DNA from: Leifsonia sp. ALI-44-B
Lineage (GTDB): Bacteria; Actinomycetota; Actinomycetes; Actinomycetales; Microbacteriaceae
Length of the DNA stretch: 64,000 bases
Assembly (NCBI RefSeq): GCF_001984125.1
Contig: NZ_MTQL01000006.1
Location: forward strand, 1 to 64,000
Direction of reading: 5' to 3'
Of the stretch, positions 11,315-20,755 are shown one piece after another. The number at the start of each line of letters is the position of its first letter. The stretch's first letter is position 1. The notes below the pieces were generated by a model. The model made no database searches. It saw nothing but the letters and a program-made list of their open reading frames with translations, and was not told the DNA's origin. The translations under genes were made by a program, and so were the position numbers.

Positions 11315-12202
11315 GTGGCGAAGAAGAACACGACTCAGATGCTGGATGGAATGCCCGAGACCCCGACGCTCGGCGCGACCGGACGGCCGCTGAGAGAGTT
11401 CGCCGAACCGCAGCCCCTCGCCCAACACGGGCCCGCCCGCATCATCTCGCTGTGCAACCAGAAGGGTGGCGTCGGCAAGACGACGACCACCATCAGCCTG
11501 GGTGCCGCGCTCGCCGGCTATGGCCGCCGCGTGCTGTGCATCGACTTCGACCCGCAGGGCGCCCTGTCCGCCGGTCTCGGCGTGAACACGCACGACGCCA
11601 TCACGATCTACGACCTGCTACTCGGCTCGGCGAAAGACCCCAACGCCGCCATCCAGCGCACATCGACGCCCGGCCTCGACATCATCCCGGCCAACATCGA
11701 CCTGTCCGCCGCCGAGGTACACCTCGTCAACGAGGTCGCCCGCGAGCAGATCCTCGCCAGCGTGCTGCGCAAAGTCTCGGGCGATTACGACGTCGTGCTC
11801 ATCGACTGCCAGCCCTCGCTCGGCCTGCTCACCGTCAACGCGCTCACCGCGAGCCACGGCGTGCTCATCCCGCTCGAATGCGAATTCTTCGCCCTGCGCG
11901 GCGTGGCCCTGCTCATCGAGACCATCGACAAGGTGCGCGACCGCCTCAACCCGGCGATCGAGCTCGACGGCATCCTCGCCACCATGTACGACTCCCGCAC
12001 GCTGCACTCGCGCGAGGTGCTCGAGCGCGTGGTCGACGCCTTCGGCACCGATGTGCTCGACACCGTGATCGGCCGCACCGTCAAGTTCCCCGACGCCTCG
12101 GTGGCCGGCACGCCCATCACGCAGTTCGCGCCCGAACATCCCGCCGCGAAGGCCTACCGCCAGCTCGCCCGGGAACTGGTGTCCCGTGGCGCCGTCGCCT
12201 AG
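11315..12202 (+). CDS. parA: ParA/Soj-type chromosome partitioning ATPase
   Basis: 295 residues from a GTG preceded by gaggaaagacgagg. A 40-residue variable leader precedes the deviant Walker A CNQKGGVGKTTTT; DFDPQGALSAGLG and the Walker B VVLIDCQPSLGLL follow. ParA ATPases move parS/ParB complexes. No parB is adjacent; instead scpA and scpB follow, as in the second parA locus of mycobacteria, where the protein works with the ScpAB condensin. A TAGAAT hexamer at 11251-11256 is a possible -10 box. Confidence 0.9.
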   Translation: MAKKNTTQMLDGMPETPTLGATGRPLREFAEPQPLAQHGPARIISLCNQKGGVGKTTTTISLGAALAGYGRRVLCIDFDPQGALSAGLGVNTHDAITIYDLLLGSAKDPNAAIQRTSTPGLDIIPANIDLSAAEVHLVNEVAREQILASVLRKVSGDYDVVLIDCQPSLGLLTVNALTASHGVLIPLECEFFALRGVALLIETIDKVRDRLNPAIELDGILATMYDSRTLHSREVLERVVDAFGTDVLDTVIGRTVKFPDASVAGTPITQFAPEHPAAKAYRQLARELVSRGAVA

Positions 12203-12998
12203 CGCGGCCGACGCCGACACCGGTTTTCGCGTAGCCGTCAGCGGGTTCGAGGGCCCGTTCGACCTGCTGCTGTCGCTCATCACCAAACACGAGCTCGACA
12301 TCACCGAGATCTCGCTGTCGAAGGTGACCGACGAGTTCATCGCCTATCTCTCGGCGCTCGAGTCCGACAGCGACCTCGACGAGGCCTCCGAATTCCTGGT
12401 CGTCGCCGCGACCCTGCTCGACATGAAGGTCGTCGGGTTGCTGCCGCAGGGCGAATTGGTGGATGCCGAGGATGTCGCGCTGCTCGAAGCGCGCGACCTC
12501 CTGTTCGCGCGGCTGCTGCAGTATCGGGCCTTCAAGCAGGCCTCCGAGTGGTTCCAGGAGAACCTGCAGCGTGAGGCATCCCGGCATGCCCGCACCGTGC
12601 GACTCGAGGAGAAGTACCGCGCGCGCACACCCGACCTCGTGTGGACGCTCACGCCCGCCGACTTCGCGGCCCTCGCGGCTTTGGCCATGGCGCCGCGCGA
12701 GATCCCAACCGTCGGGCTCGACCACCTGCACGCGCCGCTCGTGAGCATTCGTGAGCAGGCGGCCATCATCGTGGCCATGCTGCGCGACGGAGAACCGAAG
12801 ACCTTTCGTCAACTCATCGCCGGCGCCGACCAGAAGGGTGTCATCATCGCGCGCTTCCTGGCGGTGCTCGAGTTGTACCGCCGGGCCGCGATCGGTTTCG
12901 AACAGATCGAACCCCTGGGAGAATTGACCGTGCACTGGAGTGCGGAACACTTCAGCGACGAGAACCTGGCCAATCTAGGAGCCGACTATGACAACTGA
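12186..12998 (+). CDS. scpA: Segregation and condensation protein A
   Basis: 270 residues from GTG 12186, overlapping the parA end by 17 bases. The kleisin N-terminal motif FEGPFDLLLSLITKHELDI is clear and a winged-helix C-terminal domain ends the protein. ScpA bridges SMC heads and binds ScpB. The scpB ATG lies 11 bases inside its 3' end, so the three genes are translationally coupled. Confidence 0.93.
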   Translation: MAPSPSAADADTGFRVAVSGFEGPFDLLLSLITKHELDITEISLSKVTDEFIAYLSALESDSDLDEASEFLVVAATLLDMKVVGLLPQGELVDAEDVALLEARDLLFARLLQYRAFKQASEWFQENLQREASRHARTVRLEEKYRARTPDLVWTLTPADFAALAALAMAPREIPTVGLDHLHAPLVSIREQAAIIVAMLRDGEPKTFRQLIAGADQKGVIIARFLAVLELYRRAAIGFEQIEPLGELTVHWSAEHFSDENLANLGADYDN

Positions 12999-13686
12999 TC
13001 GAGACGCGACAGCGGATGTCGCGATGCCCGACGTTGTCGAGCCGTCCGAGGGTGCCGAGCGGCAGTCCGAGACGCAGCTCGAGCCGCAGCAGGTTGACGC
13101 CGGAGCGGAATCCGAGTCGGCGCCCGCGCCCGTGACCGATCTGCCGCGCGCGCTCGAGGCCATCCTGATGGTCGCCGACGAGCCGCAGAGCATTGTGTCG
13201 CTCGCTACGACCGTCGGCCGCCCGGTGAGCGCCGTGAAGCAGGCGATCGCGGCGCTCGTGCGCGACTACGACGGGCTCATGGCCGGGCCGAAACGCGGCT
13301 TCGAGCTGCGCGAGGTCGGCGGGGGCTGGCGCCTCTACGTGCGCGAGGAATACGACCGCATCGTGACCGACCACGTGCTCACGCAGAATCCGTCGCGGTT
13401 GTCGCAAGCGGCACTCGAAACGTTGGCCGTGATCGCCTATCGCCAGCCGATCACACGCAGCCAGGTGGCATCCATTCGCGCGGTGAACGTCGACTCGGTC
13501 GTGCGCACACTGGCCGGGCGCGGGCTCATCACCGAGCTCTTCACCGACAGCGAGACCGGCGCCATCAACTATGGAACGACCGAGCTGCTCCTCGAGCAGC
13601 TCGGAATCAACACGATCGACGAGCTGCCGCCCATATCGCCGCTGCTCACCGACGGAACAGAAGGGTTCGACAGTGACATTCGCTGA
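12988..13686 (+). CDS. scpB: Segregation and condensation protein B
   Basis: 232 residues. About 50 acidic residues precede the two winged-helix domains, which include LPRALEAILMVADEP and LETLAVIAYRQPITRSQVA. It forms the SMC-ScpAB complex for chromosome compaction. It overlaps scpA by 11 bases and rluB by 14 bases. Confidence 0.92.
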   Translation: MTTDRDATADVAMPDVVEPSEGAERQSETQLEPQQVDAGAESESAPAPVTDLPRALEAILMVADEPQSIVSLATTVGRPVSAVKQAIAALVRDYDGLMAGPKRGFELREVGGGWRLYVREEYDRIVTDHVLTQNPSRLSQAALETLAVIAYRQPITRSQVASIRAVNVDSVVRTLAGRGLITELFTDSETGAINYGTTELLLEQLGINTIDELPPISPLLTDGTEGFDSDIR

Positions 13687-14740
13687 CCACAACGGCACCG
13701 ACGACGAGACGGCCGGCCGCGCCGACGACCTGCGGGCAGAGGCCGAGCACACAGACTCCGGCCAGACCAACGCTGATACCGAGCAGAGCGACGCCGAACG
13801 CGGCGACGCCCGCGACTACGCCGACGCCGAGGTCGACGTCGAGCTCGACGGCTCGAGCTTCGGCGAGTACTACGACGAAGACGACGAGGAATACGACGCC
13901 GAGGCCGCCGAGCGCAAGGCCGCCATCGTCGAGCACACGGGTGTGCGCCTGCAGAAGGTCATGGCGTCGTCGGGTGTCGCCTCGCGGCGCGTCTCCGAAG
14001 ACATGATCGCCGCGGGCCGCGTGCGCGTGAACGGCGAGGTCGTGCGCGAGCCCGGCCGCCGCGTCGACCCCGAGAAGGACGAGATCCTGGTCGACGGCAC
14101 CGCCGTGCAGGCCGACACCTCGAAGCGCTACATCATGCTCAACAAGCCCGTCGGCATCTACAGCTCGCTGCGCGACGAGCGCGGTCGCCCCGACCTGAGC
14201 CGCTACACCGACGAGTTCGAGGAGCGACTGTTCAATGTGGGGCGACTGGATGCCGAGACATCCGGCCTGTTGATTCTGACGAATGACGGCGATATGGCGC
14301 ACGTTCTGGCGCACCCGTCGTTCGGCGTGACCAAGATGTACATCGCCAAGGTCGAGGGGCGCATGACGCCGCAGACCATCGCGCGTCTGACCAAGGGCCT
14401 CGACCTCGAGGACGGCTTCATCGCGGCCGACAAGGCGCGGCTGCTCGACGCCTCGGCCGACGGCACGAGCCTGGTCGAAGTGACGCTGCACTCGGGCCGC
14501 AACCGCATCGTGCGTCGCATGCTCGACGAGGTGGGGCATCCGGTCATCGACCTCGTGCGCCGCCGCTTCGGACCGCTGCACCTCGGCACGCTCGCCCCGG
14601 GCCAGATGCGCGACCTGACTAAAGTAGAGATGAGCGAGTTGCTCACCATTTCGCGGCAGGCGGCGAAGGACACTCCCGCCGGTGACGTCGCCGACGCGAA
14701 CACCGACGACGCGAACACGGATGCTTCGGCCGACGAGTAG
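13673..14740 (+). CDS. rluB: 23S rRNA pseudouridine synthase RluB family
   Basis: 355 residues from GTG 13673, which has agaagg 8 bases upstream; this start also gives a 14-base overlap with scpB. An acidic N-terminal extension of about 80 residues precedes an S4 domain (RLQKVMASSGVASRRVSEDM) and the catalytic domain with the Asp in GRLDAETSGLLILTNDG (near residue 193). It makes pseudouridine in helix 89 of 23S rRNA by family assignment. The scpA-scpB-rluB order is widespread. Confidence 0.9.
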   Translation: MTFADHNGTDDETAGRADDLRAEAEHTDSGQTNADTEQSDAERGDARDYADAEVDVELDGSSFGEYYDEDDEEYDAEAAERKAAIVEHTGVRLQKVMASSGVASRRVSEDMIAAGRVRVNGEVVREPGRRVDPEKDEILVDGTAVQADTSKRYIMLNKPVGIYSSLRDERGRPDLSRYTDEFEERLFNVGRLDAETSGLLILTNDGDMAHVLAHPSFGVTKMYIAKVEGRMTPQTIARLTKGLDLEDGFIAADKARLLDASADGTSLVEVTLHSGRNRIVRRMLDEVGHPVIDLVRRRFGPLHLGTLAPGQMRDLTKVEMSELLTISRQAAKDTPAGDVADANTDDANTDASADE

Positions 14741-14767
14741 ACCGCGTCGCCGAGTCTGAGAGACACC

Positions 14768-16012
14768 ATGACCGACACCTCGAGCGCTCAGGCGCGCGAC
14801 AACGCGACAGCCGAAACCGGCATCGCGCTCGTCGGCGACGGCTGGACGAAACCGGCGGGCCGCACGCGCGGTCCCGTGCGCATCGTCGGGGCCGGGCTGT
14901 TGGGCGCGAGCATCGGTTTGGCGTTGCGGGCGAACGGCGTGGATGTCGAACTCGACGACGCGTCGCCGTCGCAGCTGCGGTTGGCCGTCGACTACGGGGC
15001 CGGCACCGCGGCGGTCAGGGCTGGCGCGGGGGCCACAAACGGTCATGACGCAGATGGTGTCGAGGCCGACCCGTCGGCATCCGCGTCGGCTGCGGCAGCC
15101 GCGCCCGTCGCGATCGTCGTCGTGTGCGTGCCGCCCGATGTCACGGCCGATGTCGTCGAACGTGAGCTGGCCGCGCACCCCGAAGCCGTCGTCACGGACG
15201 TCGCGAGCATCAAGCTCGAGCCTTACCGCACGCTGCTCTCGCGCGGCGTCGACCTCACGCGCTACATCGGATCGCACCCCATGGCCGGGCGCGAACGCGG
15301 CGGAGCCATCTCGGCGCGCGCCGACCTCTTCTATGGGCGCCCCTGGGTGATCTGCCGCGACCACGAGACCCCCACCGATCTGCTCGCGCTCGTCGAAGGC
15401 CTGGCCCTCGACCTCGGCGCGACACCCATCGAGATGACGCCCGAGGAACACGACCGCTCGGTCGGGCTGGTCTCGCACGTTCCCCAACTCATCGCCAGCC
15501 TGCTCGCCGCGCGCCTGCGCGATGCCCCCGACGCCGCCGTGCGCCTGGCCGGGCAGGGTCTGCGCGACACCACGCGCATCGCGTCGAGCGCCCCCGAGCT
15601 CTGGGTGCAGATCCTCGGCGCCAACGCGGCACCGGTCGTCGACGTGCTGGATGCCTTCGCCGACGATCTCGAGCAGGTGACCGAGGCCCTGCGCCATCCG
15701 GATGCCGCCGGCTCGCGCCGCCGTGTCGCCGAAACCATCGCCGCCGGCAACTCGGGCGTGGCCCGCCTGCCCGGCAAGCACGGCCAGGATCGCCGCTTCG
15801 ACAGCATCGTCGTCATGGTCGACGACACCCCCGGCCAGCTGGGCCGCCTGTTCACCGAGTTCGGCGAGATCGGCGTGAACATCGAAGACCTGCGCCTGGA
15901 GCATTCTCCCGGCGCCCAGATCGGGTTGACCGAGATCTCGGTGCTGCCCGAAGTGACAGAACGAACCATCCGCGATCTGGAAGCGCGCGGCTGGCGGATT
16001 GCGAGTATCTGA
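14768..16012 (+). CDS. tyrA: Prephenate dehydrogenase with ACT domain
   Basis: 414 residues. The Rossmann motif IVGAGLLGASIGLALRANG (from residue 40) binds NAD. The catalytic region has the IGSHPMAGRERGG segment. A C-terminal ACT domain (from about residue 348, IVVMVDDTPGQLGRLFTEFG) probably senses tyrosine. It oxidises prephenate to 4-hydroxyphenylpyruvate in tyrosine synthesis. Odd: an Ala/Gly/Ser/Asp-rich insertion of about 35 residues (near 78-112) interrupts the Rossmann fold. The cmk start follows 3 bases after the stop. Confidence 0.9.
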   Translation: MTDTSSAQARDNATAETGIALVGDGWTKPAGRTRGPVRIVGAGLLGASIGLALRANGVDVELDDASPSQLRLAVDYGAGTAAVRAGAGATNGHDADGVEADPSASASAAAAAPVAIVVVCVPPDVTADVVERELAAHPEAVVTDVASIKLEPYRTLLSRGVDLTRYIGSHPMAGRERGGAISARADLFYGRPWVICRDHETPTDLLALVEGLALDLGATPIEMTPEEHDRSVGLVSHVPQLIASLLAARLRDAPDAAVRLAGQGLRDTTRIASSAPELWVQILGANAAPVVDVLDAFADDLEQVTEALRHPDAAGSRRRVAETIAAGNSGVARLPGKHGQDRRFDSIVVMVDDTPGQLGRLFTEFGEIGVNIEDLRLEHSPGAQIGLTEISVLPEVTERTIRDLEARGWRIASI

Positions 16013-16015
16013 CCT

Positions 16016-16705
16016 ATGACCGACATGATCGTGGCCATCGACGGGCCCGCCGGAAGCGGCAAATCCAGCGTGTCCAAGGCGACCGCCGCGCGCCTGGGCT
16101 TCGACTACCTCGACACCGGCGCCGCCTACCGCGCGCTGGCGTGGTTCGCCCTCGAGTCGTCGCGCGACACCACCGACAGCCAGCAGGTGATCTCGCTTCT
16201 CGTCGACTTCGACTACGAGATCGGCACCAACCCGGGGGAGTACTTCGTGCGCGTCGGCGTGGACGATGTGACCGAGGCCATCCGCGAACCCCGCGTCACC
16301 GCGGTCGTCAGCGATATCGCCCGCGTGCCCGAGGTGCGCGCGTTCGTGACGGAGCTGTTCCGCTCGATCATCCGCTCGTCGTCCGCCGCCGGCATCATCG
16401 TGGAGGGCCGCGATATCACGACCGTCGTGGCACCCGACGCGCCCGTGCGCATCCTCTTGACCGCGTCGCCCGAGGCCCGCATGGCCCGGCGCGCGGCCGA
16501 AGTGACCACCCAGACGGCCGAAGATGTGGCCGCTCAACTGCACAAACGCGACAGCGCGGACTCGCGCGTCGTAGACTTCATGACGGCTGCGCCCGGCGTG
16601 ACGACCCTGGATTCGACGGACCTCGACTTCGAGGGAACCGTTCGGGCAGTGGTCGATGTGATCAACGGCGGCACCCCGCCGAACAAGGAGAAAAACCATG
16701 GCTGA
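16016..16705 (+). CDS. cmk: Cytidylate kinase
   Basis: 229 residues. The P-loop [13 protein letters not shown] is at residues 7-19, the CMP-binding segment is [13 protein letters not shown], and the [19 protein letters not shown] segment is typical of bacterial CMP kinases. It phosphorylates CMP and dCMP. It is flanked by tyrA and der; der starts 8 bases before its stop with a strong ribosome site inside the cmk end. Confidence 0.94.
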   Translation: MTDMIVAIDGPAGSGKSSVSKATAARLGFDYLDTGAAYRALAWFALESSRDTTDSQQVISLLVDFDYEIGTNPGEYFVRVGVDDVTEAIREPRVTAVVSDIARVPEVRAFVTELFRSIIRSSSAAGIIVEGRDITTVVAPDAPVRILLTASPEARMARRAAEVTTQTAEDVAAQLHKRDSADSRVVDFMTAAPGVTTLDSTDLDFEGTVRAVVDVINGGTPPNKEKNHG

Positions 16706-18206
16706 CTTCGAAGAACCTCTGGAGTCGGACGACTCACTCGCCGAGCGTCTCGGCACGCTCGACGACGACCTGGCCACGCAGCGGGCCAACGCGCTGCGCT
16801 CGGGCCTGTCCGACTACGACCTCGATGACGAAGACTTCGATCTGCTCGAGGCCGTCACCGACGACCCCGACGCCATCACCTACCTGCCGGCGCTGCCCGT
16901 CGTGGCGATCGTCGGCCGCCCCAACGTGGGCAAGTCCGCGCTCGTGAACCGCATCCTCGGCCGCCGCGAGGCCGTCGTCGAGGACACCCCCGGCGTCACG
17001 CGCGACCGCGTCACCTACAAGGCCGAATGGAACGGGCGCCCGTTCTCGCTCGTCGACACCGGCGGCTGGGAGCCCGACGCCAAGGGCATCGACGCGTCCG
17101 TCGCCATGCAGGCCGAGGTCGCCATCGACCTGGCCGACTCGGTCATGTTCGTCGTCGACGCCAACGTCGGGGCCACGAGCACCGACGAGCAGGTCGTGCG
17201 CATGCTGCGCAAGGCCGGCAAACCCGTCTTTCTCGTCGCCAACAAGGTCGACGACGTGCGCCAGGAGCCCAACGCCGCTGCGCTGTGGTCGCTCGGCCTG
17301 GGCGAGCCCCTGCCCGTTTCGGCCTTGCACGGCCGCGGCGTCGCCGACCTGCTCGACACCGTGCTCGAGAAGCTGCCGCTCATCTCGGCCGTGGCCAAGC
17401 AGGAAGTGGGCGGGCCGCGTCGCGTCGCGATCCTCGGCCGCCCCAACGTGGGCAAGTCGAGCCTGTTGAACCGCGCCGCCGGCGAAGAACGTGTCGTCGT
17501 GAACGAGCTCGCGGGCACCACGCGCGACCCCGTCGACGAGCAGGTCGAGATCGCCGGCGAGGTGTGGCGCTTCGTCGACACCGCCGGCATTCGTCGCCGC
17601 GTGCACCTGCAGCAGGGTGCCGACTTCTATGCGTCGCTGCGCACCTCGGCCGCGCTCGAAAAGGCCGAAGTCGCCGTCGTCATGATCGACGTCTCGCAGG
17701 CCATCAGCGAGCAGGATGTCCGCATCATCGACCTCGTGCTCGAATCGGGCCGTGCGCTCGTGCTGGCCTTCAACAAGTGGGACCTGCTCGACGACGAACG
17801 TCGCCGCTACCTCGAGCGCGAGATCGAACAGGACCTGGCCCACGTGGCCTGGGCCCCCCGCGTGAACATGTCGGCGCGCACCGGCCGCCACCTCGAGAAG
17901 CTCGTTCCGGCCCTCGAGCTCGCGCTCGAGTCGTGGGACACCCGCATCCCCACGGGCAAGTTCAACGCGTTCCTCGCCGAACTCACGGCGGCGCACCCGC
18001 ACCCCGTCCGCGGTGGCAAGCAGCCGCGCGTGCTCTTCGGCACGCAGGTTGCGTCGCGCCCGCCGACATTCGTGCTCTTCACGACCGGGTTCCTCGACCC
18101 GGGCTACCGTCGCTACATCCAGCGACGCCTGCGCGAGATCTACGGCTTCGAGGGCACGCCCATCGTGGTCAACATGCGCGTGCGCGAGAAGCGGAAGCGC
18201 ACCTAA
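16698..18206 (+). CDS. der: Ribosome assembly GTPase Der (EngA)
   Basis: 502 residues, preceded by aaggagaaaaacc. Two tandem GTPase domains are evident: the first [14 protein letters not shown] near residue 73 with DTPGVTRDR, the second [13 protein letters not shown] near residue 248 with [11 protein letters not shown] and NKWDLLD. A KH-like C-terminal domain follows. Der is required for 50S subunit maturation. The acidic 60-residue N-terminal extension is common in actinobacterial Der. It completes the cmk-der pair. Confidence 0.95.
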   Translation: MADFEEPLESDDSLAERLGTLDDDLATQRANALRSGLSDYDLDDEDFDLLEAVTDDPDAITYLPALPVVAIVGRPNVGKSALVNRILGRREAVVEDTPGVTRDRVTYKAEWNGRPFSLVDTGGWEPDAKGIDASVAMQAEVAIDLADSVMFVVDANVGATSTDEQVVRMLRKAGKPVFLVANKVDDVRQEPNAAALWSLGLGEPLPVSALHGRGVADLLDTVLEKLPLISAVAKQEVGGPRRVAILGRPNVGKSSLLNRAAGEERVVVNELAGTTRDPVDEQVEIAGEVWRFVDTAGIRRRVHLQQGADFYASLRTSAALEKAEVAVVMIDVSQAISEQDVRIIDLVLESGRALVLAFNKWDLLDDERRRYLEREIEQDLAHVAWAPRVNMSARTGRHLEKLVPALELALESWDTRIPTGKFNAFLAELTAAHPHPVRGGKQPRVLFGTQVASRPPTFVLFTTGFLDPGYRRYIQRRLREIYGFEGTPIVVNMRVREKRKRT

Positions 18207-18209
18207 GCG

Positions 18210-19169
18210 ATGACCCGGGACTCTGGCGACGCGTGGGTGGAAGGCCCCGGCGGCATACGCCGTTGGGGCGTCTACGGCGCTGCCGGGGTGCTGGTGTTCG
18301 ACCCCGCGCGGGGCGTTCTGCTGCAGCACCGTGCCGAGTGGAGCCACTTCGGTGGCACCTGGGCGCTGCCGGGCGGGGCTCGCCATCAGGGTGAGTCGGC
18401 CGTCGACGGGGGGTTGCGTGAGGCGGCCGAAGAGGCTGCAGTTCCGCGCGATGGTGTGCGGCTGCGCTCGGCCATCGTCGTGGACCTCGGGTTCTGGACC
18501 TACACGACCGTGATCGTCGACGTCGTGCGGCCGTTCGAGGCCGTCGTCGCCGACCCCGAGTCGATCGAGCTGCGGTGGGTGGCCGTCGACGACGTCGAGG
18601 GGTTGCCGCTGCATCCGAGTTTCGAAGAGGCGTGGCCGACGTTGCGCGCGCTGCTCGGCGAACACACGACGCTCGTGGTCGATGCCGCCAATGTGGTGGG
18701 GTCTCGGCCGAACGGGTGGTGGAAAGATCGGGCGGGGGCGACATCCGCTCTGCTCACGCGCATCGAGGATGCTGCGGCGGGCGGATTCGATCTGGGCGAC
18801 GGCGTGATTCGCTGGCCTCGGGTTGTGGTCGTCGTCGAGGGGCAGGCCTCGAGCGTGGCCGAGACGTGGGCGGGCGATGAGGCGCGCGAGGCGTTGCTGC
18901 CGGCTGTCGAGGTGCGCGTTGCCGAACGGGATGGCGACCAGGCGGTTGTGGATGTCGTGGGGGAGCTGTTGGCGTCCGGCGATGCCGATGCCGATGCCGA
19001 TGCCGATGCCGATGCCGATGCAGGCGCGGCTGCGGGGGCGGGCGCAGGCACGAGTGTCGTGACTGTGGTGACCGCCGATCGCGAGCTGGTGGAACGCGTC
19101 GAGATGCTCGGGGCGACGACGCTCGGGCCCGGCTCGTTCTTGCAGCTGCTTGACCCTGCCGGGGCTTGA
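18210..19169 (+). CDS. NUDIX hydrolase fused to a NYN/YacP-like domain
   Basis: 319 residues, 3 bases after der. Residues 20-150 form a NUDIX domain (GGTWALPGGARHQGES then REAAEEAAVP). From residue 153 a second domain begins LVVDAANVVGSRPNGWW, the acidic start of NYN/PIN-like nucleases of the YacP type, with more acidic strands later (VVVVEGQ, VVTADRELVERVEMLGA). A run of seven Asp-Ala pairs, coded by a perfect GATGCC hexamer repeat, is inserted near residues 258-271. I infer a nucleotide- or RNA-cap-related clean-up function; the substrate is unknown. The fusion is seen in other Actinobacteria as far as I recall. Confidence 0.8.
   Translation: MTRDSGDAWVEGPGGIRRWGVYGAAGVLVFDPARGVLLQHRAEWSHFGGTWALPGGARHQGESAVDGGLREAAEEAAVPRDGVRLRSAIVVDLGFWTYTTVIVDVVRPFEAVVADPESIELRWVAVDDVEGLPLHPSFEEAWPTLRALLGEHTTLVVDAANVVGSRPNGWWKDRAGATSALLTRIEDAAAGGFDLGDGVIRWPRVVVVVEGQASSVAETWAGDEAREALLPAVEVRVAERDGDQAVVDVVGELLASGDADADADADADADAGAAAGAGAGTSVVTVVTADRELVERVEMLGATTLGPGSFLQLLDPAGA
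18981..19021 (+). repeat. (GATGCC)n hexanucleotide microsatellite inside a gene
   Basis: Six perfect copies of gatgcc plus a partial seventh, coding (Asp-Ala)7 in the NUDIX-NYN protein. Because the unit is six bases, copy-number change keeps the frame and alters only linker length. Confidence 0.9.
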
Positions 19170-19371
19170 GAGTTAGACGCTGCTGAGGCCTGAGCGCCCA
19201 GTCGCGCAGCTTGATCGCCGCGCGAGACGTTCAGCGCGCGTTCATGCGATTGCCGGGCGACACCCGGCTGGGTTTCGGCCTGCGGGGGAGAAGCTGCGAG
19301 CATAGACCAGTACTGGTGAACGACGGCGTTCGCACGACCCCGACAACCGTGACCCGTGAGTGGAGCCATCC

Positions 19372-20652
19372 GTGCAGGAATTCTTCGACAACGTCTTCGT
19401 GAGGGCTGGCGTATCCGCCGCCCTCGGAGCACTCGCCGCCGTCGTGATCACCGCGATCGTGGCGTTCGTGTTCCGGCGCATCGCGCGGCGGGAACGCTGG
19501 GTGCAGCGCTTCGTTGACCGGGTGCGGCGGCCGTTCCGCATCGTGCTGCTGATCGCGCTCGTGTGGGTGGCGCTGGCCATGGCGGTCAACGACGCCGACT
19601 GGCGGGGCTCCATTGATTTCGTGGCGCGCATTCTGATGATCGCTGCGGGTGCGTGGCTTGTCGCATCCCTCGCGCTGTTCTTCGAGGATGCCGGGCTCGA
19701 CCGTTATCGCATTGACGTGGCCGACAACCGGGTCGCTCGACGCGTGCGCACACAGGTGTTGATTCTGCGGCGCCTGACGGTCGTGGTCATCGTGATCGTC
19801 GCGATCGCGTCGATTCTGCTCACGTTCCCGGGCGCGCAGGCCGTCGGTGGCAGCATCCTGGCGTCGGCCGGTGTGGTGTCGATCGTGGCCGGTCTGGCGG
19901 CGCAGTCGAGCCTGGCAAACGTATTCGCGGGCATGCAATTGGCTTTCAGCGATGCCATCCGCGTGGATGACGTCGTGATCGTCGAGACCGAGTGGGGCCG
20001 GGTCGAAGAGATTACGCTCACCTATGTGGTCGTGCACCTGTGGGACGACCGCCGCATGGTTCTGCCCTCCACCTATTTCACGTCGACGCCGTTCCAGAAC
20101 TGGACGCGTCGCAACTCCGAGCTGCTCGGTGCCGTCGAGTTCGACCTCGACTGGCGTGTTTCTCCCGCGCAGATGCGAGAAGAACTCGACCGCGTGCTGG
20201 CCGAAACCGAGCTGTGGGATGGTCGCGCCTCGGTGTTGCAGGTGACGGACGCCGTGGGTGGCTATGTGCGCATCCGCGTGCTCGTGACCGCTGTCGACGC
20301 CCCGACGCTCTTCGATCTGCGCTGCTACGTGCGCGAGGCTCTGGTGACCTGGCTGCACGAGACGAGCCCGGGTGCGCTGCCGCGCGAGCGTGTCGTGATC
20401 ACCGAGCCCGGCGAGAAGCGGGCGCCGACGCGCGAGAAGAAGAACGTGCCGACCGACGCGCACGGGTTGTTCTCGGGGGATCAGGCGGCCGAGGAGCGCG
20501 CGAGCTTGTTCACGGGGCGGATCACGACGATCAGCCCGGAGGAGGCTGCGTTGGCTGCGGATGGTTCTGACCGCGGCTACCGTGCTGAGCGTTCCGAGCG
20601 TTCCGACCGTGGCGACGTGTGGGACGACCGGGCGGACGATCGTCGAGAGTAA
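19372..20652 (+). CDS. MscS-family small-conductance mechanosensitive channel
   Basis: About 426 residues from GTG 19372 (tggag 6 bases upstream); an in-frame GTG at 19360 is possible. It has four membrane helices (about residues 10-33, 58-78, 87-105 and 130-155), then the pore-lining helix and beta domain (LASAGVVSIVAGLAAQSSLA, then AFSDAIRVDDVV). MscS channels release solutes on hypo-osmotic shock. The last 90 residues are charged, disordered and cytoplasmic. The 200 bases upstream hold no gene. Confidence 0.9.
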   Translation: MQEFFDNVFVRAGVSAALGALAAVVITAIVAFVFRRIARRERWVQRFVDRVRRPFRIVLLIALVWVALAMAVNDADWRGSIDFVARILMIAAGAWLVASLALFFEDAGLDRYRIDVADNRVARRVRTQVLILRRLTVVVIVIVAIASILLTFPGAQAVGGSILASAGVVSIVAGLAAQSSLANVFAGMQLAFSDAIRVDDVVIVETEWGRVEEITLTYVVVHLWDDRRMVLPSTYFTSTPFQNWTRRNSELLGAVEFDLDWRVSPAQMREELDRVLAETELWDGRASVLQVTDAVGGYVRIRVLVTAVDAPTLFDLRCYVREALVTWLHETSPGALPRERVVITEPGEKRAPTREKKNVPTDAHGLFSGDQAAEERASLFTGRITTISPEEAALAADGSDRGYRAERSERSDRGDVWDDRADDRRE

Positions 20653-20659
20653 GAAGCGG

Positions 20660-20687
20660 GCTGCCCGTTACGAGCGTCGCGGGCAGC
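20660..20687. terminator. Possible terminator between mscS-like and tetR-like genes
   Basis: An 8-bp perfect inverted repeat (gctgcccg / cgggcagc) with a 12-base loop between convergent genes. No T-run follows on either side, so it is a weak candidate. Confidence 0.4.
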
Positions 20688-20755
20688 GGTCTCCGCTGCC
20701 GCGGCGGCAGGTCTCGGTCGTCACGGCCCGTCACCGACCCCGTGAGTCGGGCCGC

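Noticed and set aside
13646-16789. Very long antisense open frame (about 1,047 codons) on the minus strand opposite rluB-tyrA-cmk
   Set aside because: It lies opposite well-supported genes with intact motifs; long antisense frames are expected in GC-rich codon usage. Its product has no recognisable motif.
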